A DNA stretch of 64,000 bases from Methylosarcina fibrata AML-C10 (GCF_000372865.1 NZ_KB889965.1:4299786-4363785); one strand, 5' to 3'; positions 1 through 8,745 are shown, counted from the first letter of the stretch. Translations and numbers: made by a program. The notes: generated from the letters alone by a model not told the origin.

Positions 1-140
1 CCGGGCTGATAATAATGTTTTTCCGACGGTTCGATCAGGCCGATGTCCATTTTCGAATCCTGCCTGAGCATGTTGTTGGCGACGGATACGCCGGCCGCGC
101 CGCCGCCGACGATTAAAACGGTATGGTGCTGCTGTGACAT
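1..140 (-). CDS. Sulfide:quinone oxidoreductase-like FAD flavoprotein, N-terminal part
   Basis: Only the first 46 codons lie in the window; the gene continues past base 1. The start is the ATG at 138-140 (complement). The protein begins with an FAD-binding Rossmann motif VGGGAAGVSVA at about residues 11-21 and then reads IEPSEKHYYQP. This N-terminus is typical of the sulfide:quinone oxidoreductase and flavocytochrome c group, where a YYQPG segment follows the first beta-alpha-beta unit. Members oxidise sulfide at the inner membrane and pass electrons to quinone. The next gene on the same strand is a persulfide dioxygenase-rhodanese fusion, which fits a sulfide detoxification pair. The catalytic cysteines lie outside the window, so the substrate is inferred. 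Confidence 0.7.
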   Translation of the reverse strand, partial: MSQQHHTVLIVGGGAAGVSVANNMLRQDSKMDIGLIEPSEKHYYQP

Positions 141-498
141 GAGTTCTCCTCAATAGTATGGAATGGCACTGCTGCCGATGGCGGCAATGCCGTTGTCGTT
201 CGTTATTATTCTTTTCAGTTGTTGGTCGAGAATGCGGAAATAGGGGACAAAAAACCTTTTCGGGTTAGGGTAAAAATAGAAAAAAGGCTTATTTTTTATC
301 CGGTTATCCGTCTCGGCTCAACGCTCCCTTATTACTTGAAACAAGGGATAAGTCAATAAAATTTATAATGCGAAGGCTCCGGGACAGAACGTTTGCCCCG
401 GCAGGCCGGCGTAATAGGCGAAGTTGTTCTTGCTCCGATCCAGACGGCGGCGTCCGTGCCGCCGTGCGTTCTAAAACGGGAACATTCTCTCGGCTGCC
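141..498. other. Intergenic region upstream of the sulfide oxidoreductase
   Basis: No credible gene is seen here. It should hold the promoter of the oxidoreductase that starts at 140 and the end of the dioxygenase transcript from 499. A GC-rich hairpin (GGCGGC, six-base loop, GCCGCC) sits at about 445-462, without a T-run. The stretch 240-380 is AT-rich, as expected for a promoter, but I cannot fix the boxes. Confidence 0.4.
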
Positions 499-1587
499 TC
501 AGGCACTTTTTTGCCAGGCTTCGTAGCCGCCGGCGATCGACAGCACGTTGTGATAGCCGAGGTTCTGCAGGGTTTGCGCGGCCAGCGCCGAGCGGCCGCC
601 GGTGCGGCAGTAAAGAACCACGGCTTTCGACTTGTCCGAAAGTTCCGGCACGTTGCCGATTTTGAATTCCAGAACGCCGCGTGGCAACGGCACGGCTTTG
701 TCGACGTGACCTGCGGCGTATTCGCTTTCCTCGCGCACGTCGACCACCGTCACGTGGCCTTCCTTGATAAGTTCTCTGGCACGGGCGGGCGAAATTTCGG
801 TGATGTGCTGTTTGGCTTCCGCCACCAGATCCTGCGCCGTGGTTTCGTGGCGCGCCGGACGGGTCGTTTCTCTCCGGACAATGGCGTCCTGCCGCTCGTT
901 TTCGTCGAGTCCGCAGTAACGGTTGGCCGGCACCGCTTCATCGATCAACCGGGGCCTCGGCAGATTCAGATTGTTCATGATATCAATGAACTGTTCGCGC
1001 GTTTTGCCTGCCAGACGGGGATTGGTGGTGCGCTCCTGCATGATGCTGCTGACCCAGTGTTGTTGATAGTCGTGGCCCGGATACACCAGGGTTTCGTCCG
1101 GCAGCGTGAACAGGCGCTGGGTGATGCAGTCGTACAGGGCACCGGGATCGCCGCTCTGAAAATCGGTCCGGCCGCAGCCGCCGATAAACAGGGAGTCGCC
1201 GGTAAACACCCGGTCGCGCCATAAAAAGGACACGCTGCCTTTAGTGTGTCCGGGCGTCGAGATGACTTTAATTTTCTCGCCGGCGCCGAATTCGAGCAGG
1301 TCGCCGTCCTGCAATTGCAGGCTTGCGCCTTCCGCGCCGCATAACTGGCTTACGCCGGTTTCCGAGCCCAGGCGCTGACGCAACAGGCCGCTCGCCGTGA
1401 TGTGGTCGGCATGCACGTGCGTTTCCAGAGAGTATTTCAACGTCAGGCCGTGCTCTTGCAGCAGGGCGATGTATTCGTCGATATGGGATTTGACCGGGTC
1501 GATCAGGACCGCTTCCTTGCCGGCCGGGTCGCCGATCAAATACGTGTAGGTCCAGGTTTCTGGGTCGAATAATTGCTTGAAAATCAT
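499..1587 (-). CDS. Persulfide dioxygenase-rhodanese fusion (MBL-fold metallohydrolase)
   Basis: This 362-residue protein has an N-terminal metallo-beta-lactamase domain with the metal-binding motif THVHADH at 56-62, a second motif STPGHTKGS and a YPGHDY motif. These are the signatures of ETHE1-type persulfide dioxygenases, non-haem iron enzymes that oxidise glutathione persulfide to sulfite. A C-terminal rhodanese domain carries the active-site loop CRTGGR at about 327-332, so the protein probably couples persulfide oxidation and sulfur transfer, as in natural PDO-rhodanese fusions. I chose the ATG at 1587 because GGAGAA lies just upstream; an upstream ATG at 1617 has no good ribosome site. 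With the sulfide oxidoreductase at 1-140 it forms a likely sulfide detoxification pair. Confidence 0.85.
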   Translation of the reverse strand: MIFKQLFDPETWTYTYLIGDPAGKEAVLIDPVKSHIDEYIALLQEHGLTLKYSLETHVHADHITASGLLRQRLGSETGVSQLCGAEGASLQLQDGDLLEFGAGEKIKVISTPGHTKGSVSFLWRDRVFTGDSLFIGGCGRTDFQSGDPGALYDCITQRLFTLPDETLVYPGHDYQQHWVSSIMQERTTNPRLAGKTREQFIDIMNNLNLPRPRLIDEAVPANRYCGLDENERQDAIVRRETTRPARHETTAQDLVAEAKQHITEISPARARELIKEGHVTVVDVREESEYAAGHVDKAVPLPRGVLEFKIGNVPELSDKSKAVVLYCRTGGRSALAAQTLQNLGYHNVLSIAGGYEAWQKSA

Positions 1588-1765
1588 TTTATTTCTCCGG
1601 TTGTTGTACGTTGGCATTATGGCGCGCGGAACGTGCGATTGTCATCTTCGATATGGATAAAGCAAAGGCCGTGCCAATAGAGCTTTATGCTGACGCTCTA
1701 TTGACTGCATTGGCTCGCAAGGAGTTCTGTTGAGAAGGATATATTTATGTTTCTTATTTCATAAT

Positions 1766-1809
1766 GTTTCAATGAAACAACAATAAGTTTCAATGAAACT
1801 TAATGAAAC
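1766..1809. promoter_or_regulatory. Tandem palindromic operator candidate upstream of the dioxygenase gene
   Basis: The 13-base near-palindrome GTTTCAATGAAAC occurs at 1766-1778 and again at 1787-1799, exactly 21 bases apart (two helical turns). A further half-site AATGAAAC follows at 1802-1809, about one turn on. Such phased inverted repeats usually bind a dimeric regulator on one DNA face. They lie about 180 bases upstream of the dioxygenase start. The regulator is unknown. Confidence 0.5.
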
Positions 1810-1853
1810 GATTTGGGGGACTCCGGTCGGATCACGTCGAGCCGTTCGAGCAG

Positions 1854-1877
1854 AAAAAAAACCGGCATTTGCCGGTT
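1854..1877 (-). terminator. Rho-independent terminator
   Basis: On the minus strand AACCGGC, a four-base loop and GCCGGTT are followed by a run of eight T. It would stop transcripts coming from the small gene at 2101-2364 and separates them from the dioxygenase promoter region. Nothing else convincing is seen between 1878 and 2100. Confidence 0.8.
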
Positions 1878-2100
1878 CCGCTTGAACAGCAAAGGCTGGC
1901 CGAACCGGGAGAAGTTCGTTAAATGAAGAGTTCGATATGACCCGCAATGAATGATTCCGTTCGTGGCGAGTCCCAGCCTTGTTGAAGGAGCATCTCAGGA
2001 TCGGTTCGCCAGGTATTTTTTCGGCTGTCCGGAATGTTGATCGGCTTTTCAGGGCTGCGAAAGGCCGAATCCTCAGCGGAACCGACCGATAGTGCTTTTT

Positions 2101-2364
2101 CTAGGGAATTTCTACGCCGCTAATCTCTCCTTTCTCGTCCAGCTTCAATTTTAACCGGCCGTAACACGATTTTTGATCGGCCTGGCAGCCGGAGCCTTCC
2201 ATCACGCTTTCCAGAAAAGTGACGTACATCAAGAGGCCGTCCGGTTGCGTCTCCAGAATTCCGTAGTGGATCGAATCGTTGATGATCCAGCCGTTCTGGC
2301 TGCAAAACGCGGCCAGTTCCCGGCAGTTTTGTAAGAATGTTACTATTGCTTCGTGCTGTGTCAT
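2101..2364 (-). CDS. Small hypothetical protein (87 residues)
   Basis: I do not recognise a family. The product is a soluble protein of 87 residues starting MTQHEAIVTFLQNCRELAAF, with a predicted helix first and then several strands containing two cysteines (GCQADQKSC). It has no signal peptide and no membrane segment. The ATG at 2364 is preceded by GGGA at a loose distance; an alternative start at 2427 would add 21 arginine-rich residues and has no ribosome site. A terminator at 1854-1877 lies downstream, so it is probably transcribed alone. It reads as a real gene because the ORF is compact and the sequence is not of the repetitive kind seen in antisense shadows, but its function is open. 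Confidence 0.55.
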   Translation of the reverse strand: MTQHEAIVTFLQNCRELAAFCSQNGWIINDSIHYGILETQPDGLLMYVTFLESVMEGSGCQADQKSCYGRLKLKLDEKGEISGVEIP

Positions 2365-2533
2365 AGGTTGCGTTCCCAAATTGATCTGTTTGTCGCGGAG
2401 CGGCGGGCATCGCCTCCGTTCAGTCATGGTGCATTCGTTTATTCATCGTTCGGCAAGAGCCGCGCGGCTCGGACCGATGCAATAGACTCTATCACATAAT
2501 AGTATCGATTCGAAACAAAAAATAACGATCGCT

Positions 2534-3877
2534 TTACTCTCTTCCGCTTCGTCTCGGGTCAAACGCCTCCTGTACGGCGTCGGCGAACAGGTTGGCGGCC
2601 AGAACCAGCGTGAACATGAACACGAAGGCGGCGGACAAGGACCACCATACGATCGGCTCCCGGGCCATTTCCAGACGCGCTCCGTTGATCATGTTGCCCC
2701 AACTGTAAGTGGTCGGATCGACCCCGATATTGATGTAGGACAAAACCGCTTCCGCCAGCACCAGCGAACTGAAATCCAGCACGACGGAGATCAGCACGAT
2801 GTGCATGACGTTGGGCAGGATATGGCGCAAAAGAATCATGCCCTGACCGACGCCCAGAGCCGTCGCGGCCTGCACGTATTCCATCTCCCTGAGCTTCAGG
2901 GTTTCCCCGCGAAGCAGCCGACACAGCCCGGTCCAACTGGTCACGCCGAGAATCAGGCACAGAAACAGCAGGCGCATGTCGGCGCGCACGACGACGCTGG
3001 TAAAGTCTTCTTCATGATTGGCCATGTACACCTGCACCATCAGAATCGAGGCCGCAATCAGCAGGACGCTGGGAATGGAATTGAGTGTGGTGTAAACGTA
3101 CTGAATCACGTCGTCGATCCAGCCCCGGAAATAACCGGCCAGGATGCCGAAAACGACGGCCAGAGGCAGCATGACCAGCGTGGTCAGTGTGCCGATCACG
3201 AGGCCGGTCCGGATGCTCTTGATCGATTGATAGAAAACGTCTTCGCCGACTTTATCCGTGCCCAGCACGTGATAATAGCCGGACAGATAACAGAGCATGT
3301 ATGAGAGGGATACCAGAATGAATACCGTGGCCCACACCGCCTTGGCGGTGGCGCCGGTGAGCGCGTTCCGGCAGCGCTCTTTCAGGATGGTCCACAGCAA
3401 GACCATGAAAAAAACAAAAAGGCTGGCGCCCTGGAAGAAACCGTACAGCGATTTTTGTAAGATGTCGGGCCATCGGTCGGTTTCGGGATTGGCCAGATGC
3501 CGGCCGCCGTATTGCAGCCTTGGATAATCCCAGCGGGTGCTGCCGTCCGCTTGAGTCGTCATTTCCTTGCTGTAAAGGGTAACGGCAAACGGCGCCGAAT
3601 AGGTTTTTTCCCCCTGTTGCCGAAGCGGAGTCGCCCAGTAATCCAGTAAACTGATGATGTCGTGGTCCACCCCGGTTTGGGGGCGAAAATGCACCGAATC
3701 CAAAAGGCCGATGACGACGAAGAATAAAAGTACGACCAGAGAAATCATGCCGGACCGACTGCCGGCGACTTTTTGCAAAGGCCGTCTGAACGGTTCGTGG
3801 CCGTGCAGGTAAACCGCCAGCCCGGTCAGGACGGCGATCAAGGCGAATATCAGGGAGTCGGTCCATAAAACGATCAT
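2534..3877 (-). CDS. Peptide-type ABC transporter permease (OppC/DppC family)
   Basis: The 447-residue membrane protein has a membrane segment at about 10-25, another at 44-62, a polar periplasmic-like stretch, and then a C-terminal permease core with five or six helices. The core contains the EAA-type loop (around YVQAATALGVGQGMILLRHILPN), the coupling helix of binding-protein-dependent inner-membrane permeases; the spacing matches the OppC/DppC/YejE group. It is longer than the usual 300 residues because of the N-terminal segment. No partner permease, ATPase or binding protein is next to it in either direction, so either it is an orphan or its partners lie elsewhere. The substrate cannot be told. 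The neighbours (PPi-phosphofructokinase and a small hypothetical protein) give no functional hint. Confidence 0.8.
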   Translation of the reverse strand: MIVLWTDSLIFALIAVLTGLAVYLHGHEPFRRPLQKVAGSRSGMISLVVLLFFVVIGLLDSVHFRPQTGVDHDIISLLDYWATPLRQQGEKTYSAPFAVTLYSKEMTTQADGSTRWDYPRLQYGGRHLANPETDRWPDILQKSLYGFFQGASLFVFFMVLLWTILKERCRNALTGATAKAVWATVFILVSLSYMLCYLSGYYHVLGTDKVGEDVFYQSIKSIRTGLVIGTLTTLVMLPLAVVFGILAGYFRGWIDDVIQYVYTTLNSIPSVLLIAASILMVQVYMANHEEDFTSVVVRADMRLLFLCLILGVTSWTGLCRLLRGETLKLREMEYVQAATALGVGQGMILLRHILPNVMHIVLISVVLDFSSLVLAEAVLSYINIGVDPTTYSWGNMINGARLEMAREPIVWWSLSAAFVFMFTLVLAANLFADAVQEAFDPRRSGRE

Positions 3878-4366
3878 TCAGCAAACCTTCATTCAGATAA
3901 AATCCGGGTATGAGCAGCCGCCACCCGGAAAATAAAACGGTTTTTCCGGATTATTTTCCCATAAATTTGCCTTAAGCCGCCGGTTAATTACCGGCTGACT
4001 TGTTATGGTTATTCCGCTCGATTGCCGGCTCCGACGGGAGGATGGACGATCAATGCGCAAGACAAAGCTCTCGGAGCTTTTGCCGGCATGCTCTTTTCGG
4101 GCAGTAGAATGCTACTGATTTCATCGACTTAGTCAAGCTATTCGAGCCCGTACGAAAAGCAGAAAAGGGCAAGCGATTTTCGGGTAATGTGATAAAATTC
4201 CCGCCGATTCGATTCCTTTGCCGGCGCGCTGTTCTTGCCTGGGGCGGTCATTTTACCCCAGCGCGGCTGACCGTTCCGCAGCGGAAGGATGGGGGATGGC
4301 GTGGGAGGCTTGTCCGGCCGGCACTTCGCTTTCGTTTTTATCTTTAACTTCATAGCTAACTATCTC
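3878..4366. other. Intergenic region between permease and PPi-phosphofructokinase
   Basis: This 489-base divergent region must carry the promoters of both flanking genes. A short inverted repeat (GCCGGTTAATTACCGGC, about 3979-3995) and an AT-rich TGTGATAAAAT at about 4188-4198 that could act as an extended -10 are visible. The short reading frames here lack ribosome sites and look accidental. Confidence 0.4.
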
Positions 4367-5596
4367 ATGAATAAACCCAAAAAAGTCGCAATATTGACCG
4401 CGGGCGGATTAGCGCCCTGCCTTAATTCGGCGATCGGCAGCCTGATCGAGCGCTACACCGAAATCGACCCTTCGATTGAAATCATCTGCTACCGCAGCGG
4501 TTATAAAGGATTGCTGCTGGGCGACTCGATCCAGGTTACTCCGGCCATTCGGGAAAAAGCCGGCCTGCTGCAACGCTTCGGCGGTTCCGCGATCGGCAAC
4601 AGCCGGGTCAAACTGACCAACGTCAAGGACTGTATCAAGCGTGGACTGGTGCAGGAAGGACAGGATCCGCAAAAAGTGGCCGCCGACCAGTTGGTTAAGG
4701 ACGGCGTCGACGTTTTGCACACCATCGGCGGGGACGATACCAATACTGCGGCGGCCGATCTGGCGGCTTTTCTGGCCAAAAACAATTACGGCCTGACCGT
4801 GATCGGGCTGCCGAAAACGGTCGACAACGATGTTTTCCCGATTCGCCAGTCGCTCGGCGCCTGGACCGCCGCCGAGCAGGGCGCGCGCTATTTCTGGAAC
4901 GTCGTGGCCGAAAACAACTCCAACCCGCGCATGCTGATCGTGCATGAAGTCATGGGCCGCAACTGCGGCTGGCTGACCGCCGCGACCGCGCAGGAATACC
5001 GCAAGCTGCTGGACCGCGCCGAGTGGCTGCCCGAAATCGGACTGGACCGCGCCGCTTTCGAAGTGCACGGCGTGTTCGTTCCGGAAATGGGCATCGACCT
5101 GGCGGCCGAAGCCAAGCGGCTGCGCGGCGTGATGGACAAGGTCGATTGCGTGAACATCTTCGTTTCCGAAGGCGCCGGCGTCGAGGCGATCGTCGCCGAA
5201 ATGCAGGCCAAAGGCCAGGAAGTGCCGCGCGATGCCTTCGGCCATATCAAACTGGACGCGGTCAATCCGGGCAAATGGTTCGGCGAGCAGTTCGCCCAGA
5301 TGATCGGCGCCGAAAAAACGCTGGTGCAAAAATCCGGCTATTTTGCGCGCGCTTCCGCCGCCAACGCCGAAGACATTCGGCTGATCAAATCCTGCGCCGA
5401 TCTGGCCGTGGAATGCGCCATGCGCCGGGAGCCCGGCGTCATCGGCCACGACGAAGACCGCAACAACGTGTTGCGTGCCATCGAATTCCCTCGCATCAAG
5501 GGCGGCAAGCCTTTCGATATCGATTTGGCCTGGTTCACCCGGACGCTGGGCGAAATCGGCCAGGCCAAGGGCAAAAAGGTCGAGGTAGCGCATTAA
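4367..5596 (+). CDS. pfp: Pyrophosphate-dependent 6-phosphofructokinase
   Basis: This enzyme (409 residues) interconverts fructose 6-phosphate and fructose 1,6-bisphosphate using pyrophosphate. In type I methanotrophs it serves the ribulose monophosphate and glycolytic routes in place of the ATP enzyme. The N-terminal phosphate-binding motif GGLAPCLN is at 13-20, GGDDTN at 121-126 and the catalytic PKTVDND at 149-155. The second Asp in GGDD, where ATP enzymes have Gly, is the established marker of pyrophosphate specificity. I chose the ATG at 4367 because the family starts a few residues before the AILTAGG strand; a longer ORF from 4289 adds a hydrophobic leader this cytosolic family lacks. 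It is followed by a clear terminator and is probably a single-gene transcript. Confidence 0.93.
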   Translation: MNKPKKVAILTAGGLAPCLNSAIGSLIERYTEIDPSIEIICYRSGYKGLLLGDSIQVTPAIREKAGLLQRFGGSAIGNSRVKLTNVKDCIKRGLVQEGQDPQKVAADQLVKDGVDVLHTIGGDDTNTAAADLAAFLAKNNYGLTVIGLPKTVDNDVFPIRQSLGAWTAAEQGARYFWNVVAENNSNPRMLIVHEVMGRNCGWLTAATAQEYRKLLDRAEWLPEIGLDRAAFEVHGVFVPEMGIDLAAEAKRLRGVMDKVDCVNIFVSEGAGVEAIVAEMQAKGQEVPRDAFGHIKLDAVNPGKWFGEQFAQMIGAEKTLVQKSGYFARASAANAEDIRLIKSCADLAVECAMRREPGVIGHDEDRNNVLRAIEFPRIKGGKPFDIDLAWFTRTLGEIGQAKGKKVEVAH

Positions 5597-5630
5597 CCCG
5601 CACCGACGGCTTCGAGATAAAGACCCGGAA

Positions 5631-5658
5631 AGAGGCTCGATTAACGAGCCTCTTTTTT
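5631..5658 (+). terminator. Rho-independent terminator after the phosphofructokinase gene
   Basis: A nine-base perfect stem (AGAGGCTCG / CGAGCCTCT, five-base loop) is followed by six T. It lies 35 bases after the stop codon at 5596. Confidence 0.93.
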
Positions 5659-6036
5659 GTTTTTCCGAACCTGAAATAACCCCTCCTTCTCAGGCCAGGT
5701 AAAACCGGACCCGAGTCTCTGAACGGCTCAAAGTCAGAGCATTGGATAAAATCCTTCGGCGAAAACGGGGAAACAATCCCTCTCCCGTATCGCGAAGAGC
5801 CCTGTGGCTTCTTAATGTTTTGCCTCAATCCGGCGGCCGCCTGCCGGAGAATTACAGGACGTCAAACGGGACTTTCTTAGGAAGGTCTCAATCCGCCGAT
5901 TCAACAAGACTCCGAGATAACCTGTACGGAGGGACTACAGGGCCGGTAATTTATCTATCTTTTTACAACGATTCTCCGAAAATCGGCCCTGAATCCCGAC
6001 GAATCTTGCCCCAGCCGAAAAAACACGAATTAAAGT
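5659..6036. other. Intergenic region upstream of the TIR-STAND gene
   Basis: I see no supported gene in these 378 bases. The region should hold the promoter of the large gene at 6037, but no convincing -35/-10 pair stands out and there is no purine-rich ribosome site in front of its ATG. Confidence 0.35.
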
Positions 6037-8745
6037 ATGGTTGCCGCAGTTAAATACGACGTTTTCCTGAGCTGTTGCCGGCAGGATCATCCGCAAGTCA
6101 GCGCTCTGGCGGACAAGCTCAAAGCGCAAAACCTTCGGGTGTATTTCGAGCGGTGGCAGATGCCGGCGGGCGTGCCGTGGCCTCAGGAACTCGGCCGGAT
6201 TCTGGCTTCCTGCGCTTCCGTTGCGATTTGTCTCGGGCGGGGAGAGATGGATTCGTGGCAACAGCGGGAGGTTCATTTTGCGCTGGAAAGGAAAAAATCG
6301 GACGCCGATTTTCCGATCATTCCGGTGCTGTTGCCGGGCTCGCAGCCGGCGCTGAATCTGTTGGGCTTGAAGCTTTGGATCGATCTGCGGCAGGGGCTGG
6401 AGCAGTCCTTGCCGTTCACTCTGCTGGCGGCGGCCATTCGCCGCCGTCCTCTGGGCCATGATTTTCAGGCCCGGATTAGGGAAACCCTGGACGGTTTGAG
6501 CCCCTATAAAGGCCTGGCTTATTATCGGGAAGAAGACGCCGCCTTTTTTTACGGCCGGGAAGAGGCCGCCGCCAGACTCGTCGAACTCGTCCGGCGCCGC
6601 CATTGGACCGCGGTCGTCGGTAATTCCGGCAGCGGCAAATCTTCCCTGATCAGGGCCGGCTTGCTGCCAGCGCTGCGGCATGCGGTCAAAGAGCCTTGGG
6701 AAATCGTGATGCTGGTGCCGGGCGACAGGCCGCTGTTCAATTTGACCGCGGCGTTCATGCCGCTTCTTTATCCCGGCTTTGACGATGAAAAACGGGCCGT
6801 CAAGCTGAACGAACAACGAGAGCTTCTGGCCGGCCAGCCGGCCCAGCTTAAAAACTGGATCACGACGATCAGCCGGATTCAATCCTTTCCCTGCCGATTT
6901 TTACTGGTCGTGGACCCATGGGAAGAATTATACCGGTTGCCCCGACGCGAACACGGCGGGGAAAAGGAAACTTTGGCCTTTATCGATGCCTTGCTGGCGG
7001 CAACGGAGGCCAAAGTATTGTCGGTCGTATTGGCGGTCCGCGCCGATTCGACGGGGCAATTGCTCGGTTATCGGCCGTTGGCCGATCGCCTGCAGGACGG
7101 CTGGCTCAGTCTCGGACCGATGAGCGGCGCCGAATTGCGCCTAGCGGTCGAAAAGCCGGCCGAACGCGTGGGCGCCGATTTCGAGGACGGACTGGTGGCG
7201 CAATTACTGAACGATGCCGCCAGGGTTGAACCGGACAGCCTGCCTTTGCTGAGCTTTGTCCTGGCGCGGTTGTGGCGCGACCCGGAGCGCCGCGGCGGCA
7301 GTATGCGCCTTCAGAGTTATGCCGCTTTGCAGGGAATGGCGGGCGCTTTGCACCAGGCCGCCGAGGGAGCTTACCGTGTACTTTCCGGTCCCGACCAAGC
7401 AATAGCAAAGCAGGTAATGACGCAACTGGCGCAAAGCAGGCAGGGAATGGCCGACGCCGCCGGACGAAAAAAACTGTCCGAATTCGGCTCGGAGGCGGTG
7501 CCGGTCATTCGACAGTTGGCCGACGGCGGACTGCTGGCGATCGTCAGAGAATTCGAAGAAGCCGAGGAATCGGTCGAACCGGCTCATGAAGCGCTGATCC
7601 GGCAGTGGCGGCGGATCGGAAGCTGGCTGATCGAGGGCCGGCAATTCGCCGTCTGGCGCGAAAAACTCGGCTGCACCAGGGCGTCCGGGGAAATACTGAG
7701 CGGTTATGCTCTGGCCGAAGCCCGGCGCTGGCAGGACCTCAGAAAAAACGAGCTCGGTAACGAGGAACTGAAATTCATCGATCAAAGTTATCGGCAGAAG
7801 GTCGTCCGGCAGATCAAGCTGGGGACCGCGATAGGGCTTCCTTTCGGCCTGATCGCCTGGTTCGCGCTTTGGGTGGGCGGCGAAGAACTGTTGACGCCCA
7901 AACTGGGACTGTACGTCTTGCTGGCCGACGCCGGCATCACATCTTTTATCGAGCCCGACATGGTCGACATTCCGCCCGGTGAGGCATCGGAGCAAAAAGG
8001 AAATAGCCTGGCTTTTACGATGGGTCCCGGGGCTCATGAGAAAGACGCCGATAAAATCGAATTTCCGCCGCACCGGGTGACTTTAAGCAAGCCTTTCCGC
8101 ATGAGCCGTTACGAGATTACGTTCGATCAGTATCAGGTGTTCGCCTATTCGGTCGAAAAGGACGGAGGGTGCTCGAACAAGCACAAGGTGGAAACCGACA
8201 GGGTTCAAGATGAAAAATGGGGTCGCGGCCGCCGCCCCGCCATCAATGTCAGTTGGAAAGACGCACTCTGTTACGCCGAATGGCTGTCGAAAAAAACCGG
8301 ATCGGAAACGCCTTACCGCCTTCCGACCGAGGCCGAATGGGAATTCGCGGCGCGGGCCGGAACGGGGTCGGCCTATTGGTGGGGCGATACGATAGGGAAA
8401 CAAATGGCGGTCTGCGACGGCTGCGGAAGCGACTGGCAAGGCAAAAACGAACGCCGGCAGACCGCCGAAGTGGACGATCCCGCCTTCAAACCCAACGGCT
8501 GGGGACTTTATCATACCAGCGGCAATGTTTGGGAATGGGTGCAGGATTGCTGGCATGAAAATTACGAGGCGGCTCCTTCGGACGGTTCCGCCTGGGATGG
8601 GCGGAATAACGGCAATTGCGGCCGGCGCGTCTTGCGCGGGGGCTCCTGGGCCGATACGCCGATAGGGCTACGCTCGGCCTACCGTTACAAGCTTAATGCC
8701 GATTACCGCTATTACAACATCGGCTTTCGTCTCGCTCAGGACTGA
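6037..8745 (+). CDS. TIR-STAND NTPase-FGE-like multidomain protein
   Basis: This 902-residue protein joins four modules. Residues 6-135 form a TIR domain (YDVFLSCCRQD at the first strand; WQQRE with a candidate catalytic Glu78, the position used by NAD-cleaving bacterial TIRs). Residues about 155-590 form a STAND-type NTPase (nSTAND1-like), with FFYGREE before it, Walker A GNSGSGKS at 195-202, Walker B FLLVVDPWEE at 288-297, and a PAHEALIRQW segment at about 515-524. A hydrophobic segment lies at about 594-613. Residues 641-900 form an FGE/SUMF1-like domain (PTEAEWEFAARAG; GNVWEWVQD; VLRGGSW; IGFRLA). The cysteines that make true formylglycine-generating enzymes active are missing near GGSW, so this domain more likely binds a ligand. 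By analogy with known TIR-STAND proteins it may be an anti-phage or stress sensor whose TIR depletes NAD; this is inference. It stands alone, without defence-gene neighbours. Confidence 0.85.
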   Translation: MVAAVKYDVFLSCCRQDHPQVSALADKLKAQNLRVYFERWQMPAGVPWPQELGRILASCASVAICLGRGEMDSWQQREVHFALERKKSDADFPIIPVLLPGSQPALNLLGLKLWIDLRQGLEQSLPFTLLAAAIRRRPLGHDFQARIRETLDGLSPYKGLAYYREEDAAFFYGREEAAARLVELVRRRHWTAVVGNSGSGKSSLIRAGLLPALRHAVKEPWEIVMLVPGDRPLFNLTAAFMPLLYPGFDDEKRAVKLNEQRELLAGQPAQLKNWITTISRIQSFPCRFLLVVDPWEELYRLPRREHGGEKETLAFIDALLAATEAKVLSVVLAVRADSTGQLLGYRPLADRLQDGWLSLGPMSGAELRLAVEKPAERVGADFEDGLVAQLLNDAARVEPDSLPLLSFVLARLWRDPERRGGSMRLQSYAALQGMAGALHQAAEGAYRVLSGPDQAIAKQVMTQLAQSRQGMADAAGRKKLSEFGSEAVPVIRQLADGGLLAIVREFEEAEESVEPAHEALIRQWRRIGSWLIEGRQFAVWREKLGCTRASGEILSGYALAEARRWQDLRKNELGNEELKFIDQSYRQKVVRQIKLGTAIGLPFGLIAWFALWVGGEELLTPKLGLYVLLADAGITSFIEPDMVDIPPGEASEQKGNSLAFTMGPGAHEKDADKIEFPPHRVTLSKPFRMSRYEITFDQYQVFAYSVEKDGGCSNKHKVETDRVQDEKWGRGRRPAINVSWKDALCYAEWLSKKTGSETPYRLPTEAEWEFAARAGTGSAYWWGDTIGKQMAVCDGCGSDWQGKNERRQTAEVDDPAFKPNGWGLYHTSGNVWEWVQDCWHENYEAAPSDGSAWDGRNNGNCGRRVLRGGSWADTPIGLRSAYRYKLNADYRYYNIGFRLAQD

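Noticed and set aside
1766-1809. Possible CRISPR-like repeats (GTTTC...GAAAC ends)
   Set aside because: The unit is only 13 bases, the spacing is 8 bases between units and there are just two full copies; no cas gene is present.
3979-3995. Short inverted repeat before the phosphofructokinase gene as a terminator
   Set aside because: There is no T-run and no gene ends beside it on either strand, since the flanking genes diverge.
4409-5593. 394-codon antisense frame in the phosphofructokinase gene
   Set aside because: Shadow of a GC-rich coding gene with clear family motifs on the plus strand.
6037-8745. The C-terminal domain as an active formylglycine-generating enzyme
   Set aside because: The paired active-site cysteines after the GGSW motif are missing.
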